The notes under the pieces are model-generated. The model saw only the letters and a program-made list of their open reading frames with translations, did no database searches and was not told where the DNA came from. A DNA stretch of 53,253 nucleotides from Flavobacteriaceae bacterium (lineage in GTDB: Bacteria; Bacteroidota; Bacteroidia; Flavobacteriales; Flavobacteriaceae): the NCBI GenBank assembly GCA_002697255.1, contig NZUH01000024.1, positions 3,417 through 56,669 on the forward strand. The letters are read 5' to 3'. Shown here in pieces: positions 8,674-17,726 of this stretch; the first letter of the stretch is position 1; each line of letters opens with the position of its first letter. The position numbers and the translations under genes were made by a program.

Positions 8674-10530
8674 ATGGAAGATAATAAAATTGACATTAAT
8701 TCATTAATAGGTTTTTTTCTTATTGGCTTTATTTTTATAGGTTGGCTCTGGCTAAATCCACCTCCACCCGCCCAAGAAAATGTCAATTCTGAAATTACCA
8801 GTACAATAAATGTAAAAACAGAATCTGATAATGAAGAGTTAGCGGATGTTCTGTCTCAATCTACAGTTGCAAAAAATGAAAACGATAATATAAACTCATT
8901 AACCTCAACAAAATCAGTTGATGACAAAAAGATAAAATTTGAAACTAGTAAATTCTTAATTGAATTTTCAGCTATTGGAGGTCAAATTTCATCTCTAAAA
9001 TTAAAAGAACATTTGAACTATTTAGGTAATTATGTAAGTTTAATAAATGCGAATAATTCAACTTTTGATTTGGATTTTACAACAAATACTGGAAAATTAT
9101 TTAATACTAAAAATCAGTTTTTTGTTCCGACTCTCACAGAAAATGGATCAGAAAAAATTGTTCAAATGAAACTTACTGTTTCAGATGATGTTTTCTTAAA
9201 ATACACCTATACATTTAATGATGATGATTATTTAATTAATCTAGATGTAAAATCAAACGGATTTAAAAATATATTAGACACCAGTAAAGATTATAATTTA
9301 GTTTGGGAGTTAGATGCAATCAGAAATTCCAAGAGTATAGATTACGAAAACAGATATTCATACTTAACTTATTACCATGATGATGATAAAATAGATTATT
9401 TGGCTATTAGTGGTGAAGATGAAGATGATGAGGAAAGTGTAAATTGGATTTCATACAAACAGCATTTTTTTAGCTCTGTATTAATACCCCAGAATATCCC
9501 TTTTAAATCTGTCAGTTTTAAATCTGAAAATTTGGTAGAAGATAATTCTACAGATACTTTGAATTTAAAGAAATTTACATCTAAAATCCCGTTTGATTAC
9601 ATCAATAATGAATTTGATAATTCTTTTAATTTTTATTTTGGTCCAAACCAATTTTCGCAATTAAAATCTTACGAAATAGGTTTGGAAGAAAGTGTAGATT
9701 TTGGTTGGGGTATTTTTGGTTTTATTAACAAAAATATTTTTGTTCCACTATATAAATTTTTAAGTGAAATTTTTCCTTTTGGTATTGCGATTATTTTTAT
9801 GACAATAATTGTCAGAATATGTATGGCACCATTACTTTATAAATCCTATTTATCTCAAGCAAAAATGAAAATTTTAAGGCCAGAGATAAATGAAATTAAT
9901 AAAAAATTTAAAGACAACGCTATGAAAAGACAACAGGAAACTATGGCTTTTTACAGGAAAGCTGGAGCAAGCCCGATGAGTGGTTGTTTGCCAGGCATGT
10001 TGCAAATCCCTGTCTTTTATGCTTTATTTATGTTCTTTCCATCTGCTTTTGATTTAAGACAAAAGAGTTTCTTGTGGGCAGAAGACTTATCAGCATATGA
10101 TAGTATACTTGATTTTGGTTTCTACATTCCTTTATATGGTGACCATGTTAGTTTATTTCCAATTTTAGCATCTATATCTATATTCTTTTATATGAAAATG
10201 ACTACTGGTCAGCAGATGGCTTCTCAACCTCCCCCGCAAGAAGGTATGCCTGATATGACTAAAATGATGAAGTATATGATATATTTTGCTCCTATAATGA
10301 TGATGGTGTTTTTTAATAACTATTCAAGTGGTTTGAGCCTATACTATTTTATTTCAAATCTTCTTTCAATTGCTGTCATGTATACCATCAAAAATTTTAT
10401 TCTTGATGAACAAAAAATTAGAGAACAAATTCAGTTTAATAAATCGCAACCTGTCAAGCCTCCTAGTAGATTTCAAAGAAGGATGCAAGCTGTAATGGAG
10501 GAGGCTGAAAGGCAAAAGAAAAATAAGTAA
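8674..10530 (+). CDS. yidC: Membrane protein insertase YidC
   Basis: YidC (618 residues) inserts and folds inner-membrane proteins, alone or with SecYEG. There is an N-terminal membrane segment at about 14-31, an Asn/Ser-rich linker, a large periplasmic beta domain (about 85-345), then the conserved 60 kDa insertase core with five helices from about 350. The core begins FGFINKNIFVPLYKFL and includes MSGCLPGMLQIPVFYALF and the terminal NYSSGLSLYYFISN. A basic C-terminal tail (RFQRRMQAVMEEAERQKKNK) is suited to ribosome contact. It is three bases after pyrG and likely co-transcribed; the pyrG-yidC order is common in this class. Confidence 0.97.
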   Translation: MEDNKIDINSLIGFFLIGFIFIGWLWLNPPPPAQENVNSEITSTINVKTESDNEELADVLSQSTVAKNENDNINSLTSTKSVDDKKIKFETSKFLIEFSAIGGQISSLKLKEHLNYLGNYVSLINANNSTFDLDFTTNTGKLFNTKNQFFVPTLTENGSEKIVQMKLTVSDDVFLKYTYTFNDDDYLINLDVKSNGFKNILDTSKDYNLVWELDAIRNSKSIDYENRYSYLTYYHDDDKIDYLAISGEDEDDEESVNWISYKQHFFSSVLIPQNIPFKSVSFKSENLVEDNSTDTLNLKKFTSKIPFDYINNEFDNSFNFYFGPNQFSQLKSYEIGLEESVDFGWGIFGFINKNIFVPLYKFLSEIFPFGIAIIFMTIIVRICMAPLLYKSYLSQAKMKILRPEINEINKKFKDNAMKRQQETMAFYRKAGASPMSGCLPGMLQIPVFYALFMFFPSAFDLRQKSFLWAEDLSAYDSILDFGFYIPLYGDHVSLFPILASISIFFYMKMTTGQQMASQPPPQEGMPDMTKMMKYMIYFAPIMMMVFFNNYSSGLSLYYFISNLLSIAVMYTIKNFILDEQKIREQIQFNKSQPVKPPSRFQRRMQAVMEEAERQKKNK

Positions 10531-10561
10531 CTCTTAATTTAATCGTAAATAATAATTAGAA

Positions 10562-11107
10562 TTGAAGAAAATAATAACAATAGGTGCTAGTAGCTCGTCT
10601 AACTCAATTAACAGAAAATTAGCAAATTACGCTGCAAATTTGATCTCTGTTAATAAAGAAACAGCTGAATTAGATCTAAGGCTTTATGAAATGCCTATCT
10701 ATAGTGAAGATTTACATAGATCGTCTGGAATTCCTAAAAAAGCACTTGAATTCAAAAAAAAGATTTCGAATTCTGACGCATTAATTATTTCTTTAGCCGA
10801 ACATAACGGTTCATATACAGCTGCATTTAAAAACATTTATGATTGGATATCAGTAATAGAAGCTGATGTGTGGTGTAGTAAACCAATATTATTACTATCT
10901 GCCTCAACAGGTGCAAGAGGTGGTAAAACAGTTCTTGAAACCGCTTATAACAGGTTTTCCAGAAATTATAAATATGAAATTCCTTTCTTTTCACTTCCCA
11001 GCTTTAATGATAATTTTGATTCTGTTGATGGAATTATTGATGTTAGACTCAATCAAGATTTTCAATCGGTTTTAATAGATTTTGAGAACATATTAAATGG
11101 AGATTAA
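10562..11107 (+). CDS. NADPH-dependent FMN reductase family protein
   Basis: This 181-residue cytoplasmic flavodoxin-like protein begins KKIITIGASSSSNSINRKLA, the flavin phosphate-binding loop of NAD(P)H:FMN reductases, and has the later LSASTGARGG and EHNGSYTAAFKNIYDW motifs. It probably reduces FMN or a quinone with NADPH. No ATG is available in frame, so translation must begin at the TTG at 10562, whose codon precedes the conserved KKI. It starts 31 bases after yidC. Its last codons overlap an ATG at 11097 that opens a remnant of a pirin-like gene. Confidence 0.9.
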   Translation: MKKIITIGASSSSNSINRKLANYAANLISVNKETAELDLRLYEMPIYSEDLHRSSGIPKKALEFKKKISNSDALIISLAEHNGSYTAAFKNIYDWISVIEADVWCSKPILLLSASTGARGGKTVLETAYNRFSRNYKYEIPFFSLPSFNDNFDSVDGIIDVRLNQDFQSVLIDFENILNGD

Positions 11108-11204
11108 TTTTTATCCATCTGATAAGCAAGCTTCTGGCAACTTTAATTTTGGTGAAATGCTTGAAAAAAAGCAATTGAATTTCCTTAATATCACGGACAA
11201 TTAA
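11097..11204 (+). pseudogene. Remnant of a pirin-family gene (first 35 codons)
   Basis: An open frame of 35 codons starts inside the end of the FMN reductase gene (ATG at 11097) and ends at TAA 11202-11204. Its peptide starts MEINFYPSDKQASGNFNFG and continues EMLEKKQLNF. This fits, from memory of the family, the N-terminus of pirin-like cupin proteins of flavobacteria (FYPAxxQAxGxFNxGEILExKPIGFP). Only some 40 bases remain before mnmA, so the cupin domain is gone. It may still be translated by coupling to the FMN reductase, but a 35-residue product would lack the metal-binding fold. The resemblance is judged by eye, without an alignment. Confidence 0.55.
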
Positions 11205-11233
11205 GACCTTATACTAATTAACATCTTAATTGT

Positions 11234-11241
11234 TAACTTTA
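11234..11241 (+). promoter_or_regulatory. Possible -7 box for mnmA
   Basis: TAACTTTA matches TAnnTTTG except for the last base and ends four bases before the GTG start of mnmA, implying a leaderless message if used. No -33 element is apparent. Confidence 0.3.
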
Positions 11242-11245
11242 CAAT

Positions 11246-12433
11246 GTGAAAAAAGTTATTGTTGCTCTTTCTGGAGGAGTTGATTCAAGTGTTAGTGCAT
11301 TGTTGTTAAAACAGCAAGGATATGAAGTTATTGGACTTTTTATGAAGAACTGGCACGATGAAGGTGTAACTATCTCTGACGAGTGTCCTTGGTTAGATGA
11401 TAGCAATGATGCAATGTTGGTAGCAGATAAATTAGGTATTCCTTTTCAGACAATTGATTTAAGCAAAGAATATCATTCAAGAATTATTGATTACATGTTT
11501 TACGAATACGAGAATGGTAGAACTCCGAATCCAGATGTGCTTTGTAATCGTGAGATTAAATTTGACATCTTTTTGGATATAGCACTTAATCTCGGTGCAG
11601 ATTATATTGCCACTGGTCACTATTGTCAGATAGATAAAATTAATAAGAATAATAAAGAAATATACAGGTTATTAGCTGGTGTTGACGATAATAAAGATCA
11701 ATCTTATTTTTTATGTCAACTAAATCAAAACCAACTAGCTAAAGCTATTTTTCCGATCGGACATCTAACAAAGTCTCAAGTAAGAGATATTGCAAAAAAA
11801 AGTAATTTAATTACTGCTAATAAAAAAGATTCTCAGGGACTTTGTTTTGTGGGAAAAGTAAAATTACCCGACTTTCTTAGAATGAGACTAACCCCTAAAA
11901 TAGGCAAAGTTATTTTAATCAATAAAGATTTTAATGACTTGAAAAGAGAAAAAAACAAATTTAGATCTAAAAAAGACTATCTTTCATACTTGAGTTCGCC
12001 ATCCTCTTTTTCTTCAGATGATGGAGAAGTTATCGGAGAACATCAAGGCTCGTATTACTTTACTGTTGGTCAAAGGAAAGGACTTAATATAGGCGGATTT
12101 AAGAATCCTCTCTTTGTGATTGAAAAAGATGTTAAAAATAATATTGTATATGTAGGTATGGGAGATAAACATCCAGGACTTTATAAAAAAGCTTTATTTG
12201 TAGACTTTAATGAAATAAATTGGATAAGAGAAGATTTATCTATAGATGAAGGCGATCAATTAGATATTTTATTTAGAATTAGATATAGACAGCCATTACA
12301 AAAGGGGAAAATTTATTTATTTAAAGAGGGGCTATTTATAGAATTTAGCTCTCCTTTATCCTCAGTTTCAAGTGGGCAATTTGTTAGTTGGTATATCAAA
12401 AATGAATTAATTGGATCAGGAATTATAAATTAA
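11246..12433 (+). CDS. mnmA: tRNA 2-thiouridylase MnmA
   Basis: MnmA (395 residues) puts sulfur on U34 of tRNA-Lys, -Glu and -Gln. The PP-loop SGGVDSS is at 9-15 and the two catalytic cysteines are Cys100 ([12 protein letters not shown]) and Cys200 ([10 protein letters not shown]). The start is GTG at 11246: the only nearby ATG (11244) is out of frame and is followed at once by TGA, while GTG directly precedes the family's [10 protein letters not shown]. There is a Lys/Ser-rich insertion of about 25 residues after residue 230 before [17 protein letters not shown], seen in some Bacteroidota members. The stop codon overlaps that of the opposite-strand lipoprotein gene in the tetramer TTAA. Confidence 0.96.
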   Translation: MKKVIVALSGGVDSSVSALLLKQQGYEVIGLFMKNWHDEGVTISDECPWLDDSNDAMLVADKLGIPFQTIDLSKEYHSRIIDYMFYEYENGRTPNPDVLCNREIKFDIFLDIALNLGADYIATGHYCQIDKINKNNKEIYRLLAGVDDNKDQSYFLCQLNQNQLAKAIFPIGHLTKSQVRDIAKKSNLITANKKDSQGLCFVGKVKLPDFLRMRLTPKIGKVILINKDFNDLKREKNKFRSKKDYLSYLSSPSSFSSDDGEVIGEHQGSYYFTVGQRKGLNIGGFKNPLFVIEKDVKNNIVYVGMGDKHPGLYKKALFVDFNEINWIREDLSIDEGDQLDILFRIRYRQPLQKGKIYLFKEGLFIEFSSPLSSVSSGQFVSWYIKNELIGSGIIN

Positions 12434-13932
12434 TCATTCTTGCTAACTACAAATAATCCATTTTGAATATCGCTGATTATAATGTTTTCACTTGACATGT
12501 AAGGATAGACACTCCAAACTCCTCTAAAACCAATACTATTATCCTCAGGATATGTGTCAAAAAACCCTATCTCAGTCATTATTTTGGAATCAATTCCACT
12601 AATATCTATTTCTCTCATACCTGCCTTATAATTTGAAAGAAAGTAACTATCACCCTTTACATATCCGTTATGATCAATTGCTTGAGTCGGGCCAAAATAT
12701 TCAAAACTTAAAAAGGGATTATCTAAATCAGAAAGATCAAATATAAGACTTCGTGTATTAAAATTATGGTTAATTTCATCAACTTCATCACCAACAATAA
12801 AGTATTTAAAATTATCTGTAAACCATCCTTGATGCGTATAGCTAACATTAACATAATCAATTGATGAAATCGTATAAGGATTAGACTTATCGGAAACATC
12901 TGCAATAACCAATTTGTTTTCATTACTCCCAATAAAGATTTCTTTTCCTATGTAATCTGCATCAGGACCATTATAGTTCACAACTTGTGCATCATGTGTA
13001 TATCCTTCATCCTCAAATCCACCTACTAAAAATGGGGAGGTAGGATTTTGAATATTTATAAATATAGGTCCTCCGTTAAAAATTCCACCATGATGATGTC
13101 CTGGATCTCTGTTAAACAAACCTCTATTGTCATCTTGGTTTCCAACAGGATACGCATAACCAGATTCTTCATTTATAACAATATTATGTGCTCTCCCAAA
13201 CTCTGAAAACAATATATCTTCAGTGAATTGAACGGGAAAATCTTCTAAACTCCTTAATCTTGTTAGGTCAAAAATTTGCATTCCATGGCCAGCTGCTTCA
13301 CTTACAATATATGCATGATTTTGAAATACTTTAATATCTCTCCATGAACTATTCACGGTAGAGGTTGGTAATACACCTAAAACAATTAAATTATCAGGAT
13401 CGCTCATGTCAACAAATGCAGTATGAGATGACAATCCAACAATTGCATATTCGTTATTATTCAATGGATCAGTCCAACCCCATGAATCATTAACTCTTAT
13501 ATTATTACTATCTCCAATATGTGGACTTAGGTCTTGGATAGACAGATAACCAATCAAGTTATAATTGTTACAAGGGTAAATTCCAGCAAAACCGTTTACG
13601 CAATTCAATGATGTAAAATCCACTAAATCACAATCATCTCCAATTCCATCTCCATCACTATCTTGTTGATTTGGATTTGAAACTAAAGGACAATTATCAT
13701 ATTCATCCAATAAACCGTCTTGATCTAAGTCAGAACAAATATCTCCTATTCCATCACCATTTGTATCAGACTGATCGGGGTTAGATATATTAGGGCAGTT
13801 ATCAATTGTATCAAAATACCCATCATTATCATTATCTGAATAAAATTGATCGATAGATTCATTTTGACATCCTAAAAATATTGTCAAAATAAATAATAAA
13901 AAATAATTGTTAAAATGGAATTTAAATTTCAT
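12430..13932 (-). CDS. Choice-of-anchor B family lipoprotein with thrombospondin type 3 repeats
   Basis: A 500-residue surface or periplasmic lipoprotein. The signal peptide ends in a lipobox with Cys22 (IFLGCQN). Residues about 32-105 are thrombospondin type 3 calcium-binding repeats ([50 protein letters not shown]). The rest resembles the LVIVD / choice-of-anchor B group, predicted to form a beta-propeller: repeated units such as [20 protein letters not shown] and [20 protein letters not shown], with a His-rich stretch GHHHGG. The function of this group is unknown; calcium-stabilised adhesion or binding is an inference. The gene follows aroE after 77 bases; within that gap I see only AT-rich DNA and no firm promoter. 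Confidence 0.78.
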   Translation of the reverse strand: MKFKFHFNNYFLLFILTIFLGCQNESIDQFYSDNDNDGYFDTIDNCPNISNPDQSDTNGDGIGDICSDLDQDGLLDEYDNCPLVSNPNQQDSDGDGIGDDCDLVDFTSLNCVNGFAGIYPCNNYNLIGYLSIQDLSPHIGDSNNIRVNDSWGWTDPLNNNEYAIVGLSSHTAFVDMSDPDNLIVLGVLPTSTVNSSWRDIKVFQNHAYIVSEAAGHGMQIFDLTRLRSLEDFPVQFTEDILFSEFGRAHNIVINEESGYAYPVGNQDDNRGLFNRDPGHHHGGIFNGGPIFINIQNPTSPFLVGGFEDEGYTHDAQVVNYNGPDADYIGKEIFIGSNENKLVIADVSDKSNPYTISSIDYVNVSYTHQGWFTDNFKYFIVGDEVDEINHNFNTRSLIFDLSDLDNPFLSFEYFGPTQAIDHNGYVKGDSYFLSNYKAGMREIDISGIDSKIMTEIGFFDTYPEDNSIGFRGVWSVYPYMSSENIIISDIQNGLFVVSKND

Positions 13933-14009
13933 AATTTATATTTTATATAAAAAAAAATAATATAATCTATAAAGTTATTGAAAAATAATATCAGTTTATT
14001 GTTAAAAAA

Positions 14010-14747
14010 TCATTTATTCCATATTTTCCATGATTCTTCTGCCTGAATTTCTAACATTTCTAATCCATTTTTGATTTTACAACCCATTTCTAATCCATTC
14101 TTTAAAAATTTGGTTTTTTCTGGGTTATAAACCAAATCGTACAACATATTATTTTTTGACAGAAATTCATATGGAATTTTTGGAAATTCCTCAATTTCAG
14201 GAAATGTACCAAGAGGTGTACAATTTATAATAATATTATAGTTATTTAATATTTTTTTATCTAATTGATCATAATAATAATCAGATTTTCCTTTCACCCT
14301 TGAAACAATTTGATATTTTATATTAAGAACATTTAATGAATATTTTATTGCTTTTGTTGCCCCTCCATTGCCTAGAATTAGAGCTTTGTTTTTGACTGAA
14401 CTATCAATTAAATTTAAAAATGAATTTTTAAAACCTATGTGGTCAGTATTGTAGCCAATTTTTTTGTTATCAATTATTTTAATAGTGTTAACTGCACCAA
14501 TTATTTTAGCAGTTTCATCTATTTCATCTAAAAATTCAAGTACTGATTCTTTGTAAGGAATGGTAACGTTTAATCCAATTATATTATATCTTGAAAGAAT
14601 TGAGTCAATTAATCCAATATCTTCAATATCAAAATTATGATACTTACAATTTATCTTTTCCTGGTTAAATTTTTTTGTGAAATAATCTTTTGAGAAACTG
14701 TAATCAATTCCTTTTCCTATCAATCCAAAATTATCACCTTCTTTCAT
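14010..14747 (-). CDS. aroE: Shikimate dehydrogenase
   Basis: AroE (245 residues, slightly short of the usual 260-280) reduces 3-dehydroshikimate with NADPH in the shikimate pathway. The catalytic Lys66 lies in NVTIPYKE, and Asp102 in NTDHIGF; both bind substrate. The NADP site GNGGATKAI is at 126-134, and the C-terminal DLVYNPEKTKFL and GLEMLEIQAEESW are typical. Its start overlaps the end of the preceding DUF368 gene by 14 bases, so the two are translationally linked. It is the last gene before a 77-base gap. Confidence 0.95.
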   Translation of the reverse strand: MKEGDNFGLIGKGIDYSFSKDYFTKKFNQEKINCKYHNFDIEDIGLIDSILSRYNIIGLNVTIPYKESVLEFLDEIDETAKIIGAVNTIKIIDNKKIGYNTDHIGFKNSFLNLIDSSVKNKALILGNGGATKAIKYSLNVLNIKYQIVSRVKGKSDYYYDQLDKKILNNYNIIINCTPLGTFPEIEEFPKIPYEFLSKNNMLYDLVYNPEKTKFLKNGLEMGCKIKNGLEMLEIQAEESWKIWNK

Positions 14748-15693
14748 ACTTACTTAAAATGATTACTGTAAACATACCAATTAAAATAAATAATACTGCA
14801 TAAACAGTTTGACTATTTAACTCTGGAACATATCTAATAATCTTATTACCACTTTCAAAACTGAATTTAGATTTCCAAGGCCAAATGACACCCAATGATC
14901 CGATAATAAATCCAAAAATTAAAGAATTACAAATTTGATTAAATCTAGACAGAAGATAACTAAGTATCTTAGATAAAGATATTAGTCCTGTTACGGAGCC
15001 AAGGGTAAATACTGCTAGAACTTTAAAATAATTTATTCTCTCAGATGTATTAATTTTTGAAAAGTCTCCTAATAATAGTTCATTCAAGCTATCATATAGT
15101 GCATTTACCGAATCAACTAGCAGTAAAACATAATTGCCCATTAACATTAAAATAAATGAACCTGAAAGGCCTGGGAGGATCATTCCGCTTACACTTACTA
15201 TTCCGCACAGAAAGACAAAATATATATTATCATTTTCTTGTGCAGGGTTCATTAAACTGATGATAACACCGATTAATGCTCCTATAAAAATGAAAAAAAT
15301 ATTATTCCATTTTTTTATATTTATCAAAGATCTTAGATGAAAAATTGTTCCAATAACAAGTCCGAAAAATGAACTCCAAACGTATAGTTCATAATTAATT
15401 AATAATATCTCTAATATTTTAGACGTTGAAAAATAGCTTATCACTATTCCTGATAAAATTAATACTAAAAAATTGCCGTTAACAAAACTAAAAAATTCTT
15501 TGAAATTGAATGTAATTAAGTGCTTAAGTGCTTTCTTGTTGAATTTTTTTAAACTATCAATTAATTCTTCATAGAATCCTAAAGCTAATGCTACTAATCC
15601 ACCCGAAATTCCAGGAATTTTATTGGCGGTTCCCATCAAAATTCCGTGTAATAATACTCTAATATTTTTCGAGAAATAATTCTTTTCTCTCAT
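14734..15693 (-). CDS. DUF368 membrane protein, second tandem copy
   Basis: A 319-residue polytopic membrane protein with about eight hydrophobic segments. DUF368 hallmarks are IPGISGG near residue 25, MILPGLSGSFIL near 145, and IWPWKSKF near 270. The Asp usual in the GxADxIPG motif is Asn here (GTANKIPG). It has a charged insert (SLNELLLGDFSKINTSERI) between membrane segments that the neighbouring copy lacks. DUF368 proteins such as PopT have been linked to undecaprenyl-phosphate recycling across the membrane, which would supply lipid carrier for cell-wall and O-antigen synthesis. That function is inferred for this copy. It lies two bases downstream of its paralogue. Confidence 0.88.
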   Translation of the reverse strand: MREKNYFSKNIRVLLHGILMGTANKIPGISGGLVALALGFYEELIDSLKKFNKKALKHLITFNFKEFFSFVNGNFLVLILSGIVISYFSTSKILEILLINYELYVWSSFFGLVIGTIFHLRSLINIKKWNNIFFIFIGALIGVIISLMNPAQENDNIYFVFLCGIVSVSGMILPGLSGSFILMLMGNYVLLLVDSVNALYDSLNELLLGDFSKINTSERINYFKVLAVFTLGSVTGLISLSKILSYLLSRFNQICNSLIFGFIIGSLGVIWPWKSKFSFESGNKIIRYVPELNSQTVYAVLFILIGMFTVIILSKYERR

Positions 15694-15695
15694 TG

Positions 15696-16556
15696 CTATT
15701 TTTTATTATACTTTTCAATAATTATTATCATTGAAAAGCCTATTATGGTCAGGATTACCGAGAGGAATATCTCAATATTTGTAACCTCAATAATATTTTC
15801 ACTTTTCCATGGCCAAATTTTTGTAATCGAGCCAATTACTAAACCTAGCATTATTGAATATGCTAGGTTTTTATAACCAATAAACAGCCATTTTAAGATT
15901 CTGCTAAAACTCAATAAACCAATTATAGAACCAACTAAAAAAGTAAATATAATTTTAATTTCAAGATTATCTAATGCGTGTATAAGAATTTTATAAACTC
16001 CAAGGATAACCAATATTAATGACCCCGATATTCCTGGTAATATCATTGCTGACGAAGCAATAATTCCACATATCAAAATATAAAAAAGATTTATATTTTC
16101 AGTCGTATTCACAGAAATTGAAGTAGCTATTATTGAGAAAATTATCATTATTAAAACCGAGAATATATTTATAAAATTCCAAGATTTAATCAGTTTATAA
16201 ATAATATAAATTGTTGAAAGAATTAAACCTAAAAAAAATGACCAAACAAATAATGGGTAGTCGATTAATAAACTTGCTGAAATTTTAACAAATGAAATTA
16301 AGCTAATACCGATGCCAAAAAGTAAAGTAATTAAAAAATTCCCATTCAACTTATTCCAAAATGATTTAAATCCATTTTGTTTAATTTCATTTATCATGCT
16401 AAAATTTAATCTGCTTATAGTTAATATTAATTCTTCATAAATTCCAAGTAATAATGCTATTGTTCCACCAGAAACACCAGGAATTGCATCAGCAATTCCC
16501 ATAAATACTCCTTTGAAGAATAATTTGATATAATCAACTATATTTTTAATTTTCAT
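15696..16556 (-). CDS. DUF368 membrane protein, first tandem copy
   Basis: A 286-residue polytopic membrane protein of the DUF368 family. It opens with GIADAIPGVSGGTIALLLGI, followed by repeated hydrophobic helices, a second MILPGISGSLIL motif, and IWPWKSENI near the end. The two IPG-SGG type motifs, one per half, suggest an inverted-repeat transporter fold. Homologues (PopT) are implicated in moving undecaprenyl phosphate back to the cytoplasmic face. This copy keeps the canonical Asp and is probably the functional core of the pair. It follows the TPR gene after 20 bases and is in one transcription unit with the second copy and aroE. Confidence 0.88.
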   Translation of the reverse strand: MKIKNIVDYIKLFFKGVFMGIADAIPGVSGGTIALLLGIYEELILTISRLNFSMINEIKQNGFKSFWNKLNGNFLITLLFGIGISLISFVKISASLLIDYPLFVWSFFLGLILSTIYIIYKLIKSWNFINIFSVLIMIIFSIIATSISVNTTENINLFYILICGIIASSAMILPGISGSLILVILGVYKILIHALDNLEIKIIFTFLVGSIIGLLSFSRILKWLFIGYKNLAYSIMLGLVIGSITKIWPWKSENIIEVTNIEIFLSVILTIIGFSMIIIIEKYNKK

Positions 16557-16576
16557 AATAAAATTATAGTTTCAAT

Positions 16577-17635
16577 CTAGTAATTTTTTGTGGAAGTTTT
16601 AGATAAGCAGTTCAAATATGTTCTCCAGTATTTAGATTTTTCGTGATTTGATCTGATAGCCTTTTCAATAAATTCTGTAGCTTTTTTAAAATTATTTTTT
16701 TTGTAATAGTATAATGAAATTCTATAGTTAGCTTTATCCATATTTGGATCATCTTCTATACATTTAAAATAATAAGAAATAGAATTATTCAAATCTTGTT
16801 TTTTTTCATAGCATAGGCCTATTCTAAATAATGCATATGTAGAGTTTGTATTAATGGAAATTATTTCTTTATAATTCTTAATGGCCTTTTCATATTCTCC
16901 CATTTTTTCTAATAATTTACCTTTATCAATATAAGAACTTGTAAAAGTTTCATCAGAGAAAATCGAGTAATCAAATGCAGCAATAGCTTTGTCATATTTT
17001 TTAATTTTTACGTAATTTTTCCCAATGTTATACCAACCAATTTCACTATATGGATTTTTTGATAAATAATCTTCTAAAAAAATAATCAGATTTTTAATAT
17101 CCTTTGTAATTTCAAAACAGTATAAAATATTGTAGAGAGTACTGTGATCTTGAAAATCCAATTTTAAGCTATTTTGAAAATAATAATTAGCTTTTTCAAA
17201 TTTTTCTAAAAAAAGATATTCAATTCCAATTTGATAAAAAATATCCTTTTTATTTTCACAATTTGATAAAATATTTTTCAATAGAGATATTGATTTTAAA
17301 TATTTTTTTTGTTTTGAAAGAATACTGGATTTTAAAAATATTGCTTCAAAATTATTTATTTCTATAAGTAAAATTGAATCAACAACATACATAGCTTCTT
17401 CTAATTTATCTTCTTGAATCAGAATTTCAATTTCTAATAACCTTAAATTAGTATTAGTTGGATATTGATTTAATGATAATGATAAAGCTTTTTTAGCAAA
17501 TGTTAATCTTCCTGAGTCTAAATAATAAGAAATAATATTTTCAAATTCCAAAGAATCAAAAAATAATACTCTATTTTCTTTTAGCATTTTTTCAAACTTG
17601 CTTATTGAAATATTAGTGTTATTAATATTATCCAT
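16577..17635 (-). CDS. Tetratricopeptide repeat protein
   Basis: A 352-residue protein with no signal peptide, built almost wholly of TPR-type helical repeats: units such as SEIGWYNIGKNYVKIKKYDKAIAAF and NSTYALFRIGLCYEKKQDLNNSISYY occur from about residue 45 to 340. It probably acts as a cytoplasmic scaffold or adaptor; no partner can be read from the sequence. It is first in a leftward run with two DUF368 genes and aroE, which is a conserved neighbourhood in flavobacteria as far as I recall. Confidence 0.82.
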   Translation of the reverse strand: MDNINNTNISISKFEKMLKENRVLFFDSLEFENIISYYLDSGRLTFAKKALSLSLNQYPTNTNLRLLEIEILIQEDKLEEAMYVVDSILLIEINNFEAIFLKSSILSKQKKYLKSISLLKNILSNCENKKDIFYQIGIEYLFLEKFEKANYYFQNSLKLDFQDHSTLYNILYCFEITKDIKNLIIFLEDYLSKNPYSEIGWYNIGKNYVKIKKYDKAIAAFDYSIFSDETFTSSYIDKGKLLEKMGEYEKAIKNYKEIISINTNSTYALFRIGLCYEKKQDLNNSISYYFKCIEDDPNMDKANYRISLYYYKKNNFKKATEFIEKAIRSNHEKSKYWRTYLNCLSKTSTKNY

Positions 17636-17689
17636 GTTAAATAATTAATAACTTAAAAGTAAATATGATTTGTTTTAATTTTAGTTAGC

Positions 17690-17726
17690 AAGTTTAAACT
17701 TCTTAACAAACTAATTAACAGTTAAT
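17690..17726. repeat. Two short palindromes between the aminotransferase and TPR genes
   Basis: AAGTTTAAACTT at 17690-17701 is a perfect 12-base palindrome, extended on both sides by GTTA/TAAC. ATTAACAGTTAAT at 17714-17726 is a six-base inverted repeat around one central base, covering the aminotransferase stop. There is no U-tract after either on the minus strand, so a classic terminator is unlikely; an operator for the TPR-DUF368-aroE run is possible. AT-rich DNA makes such palindromes by chance. Confidence 0.3.

Noticed and set aside
11108-11245. Intrinsic terminator between the FMN reductase and mnmA genes
   Set aside because: There is no GC-rich stem with a U-run; the region is better explained by the pirin remnant and a short promoter region.
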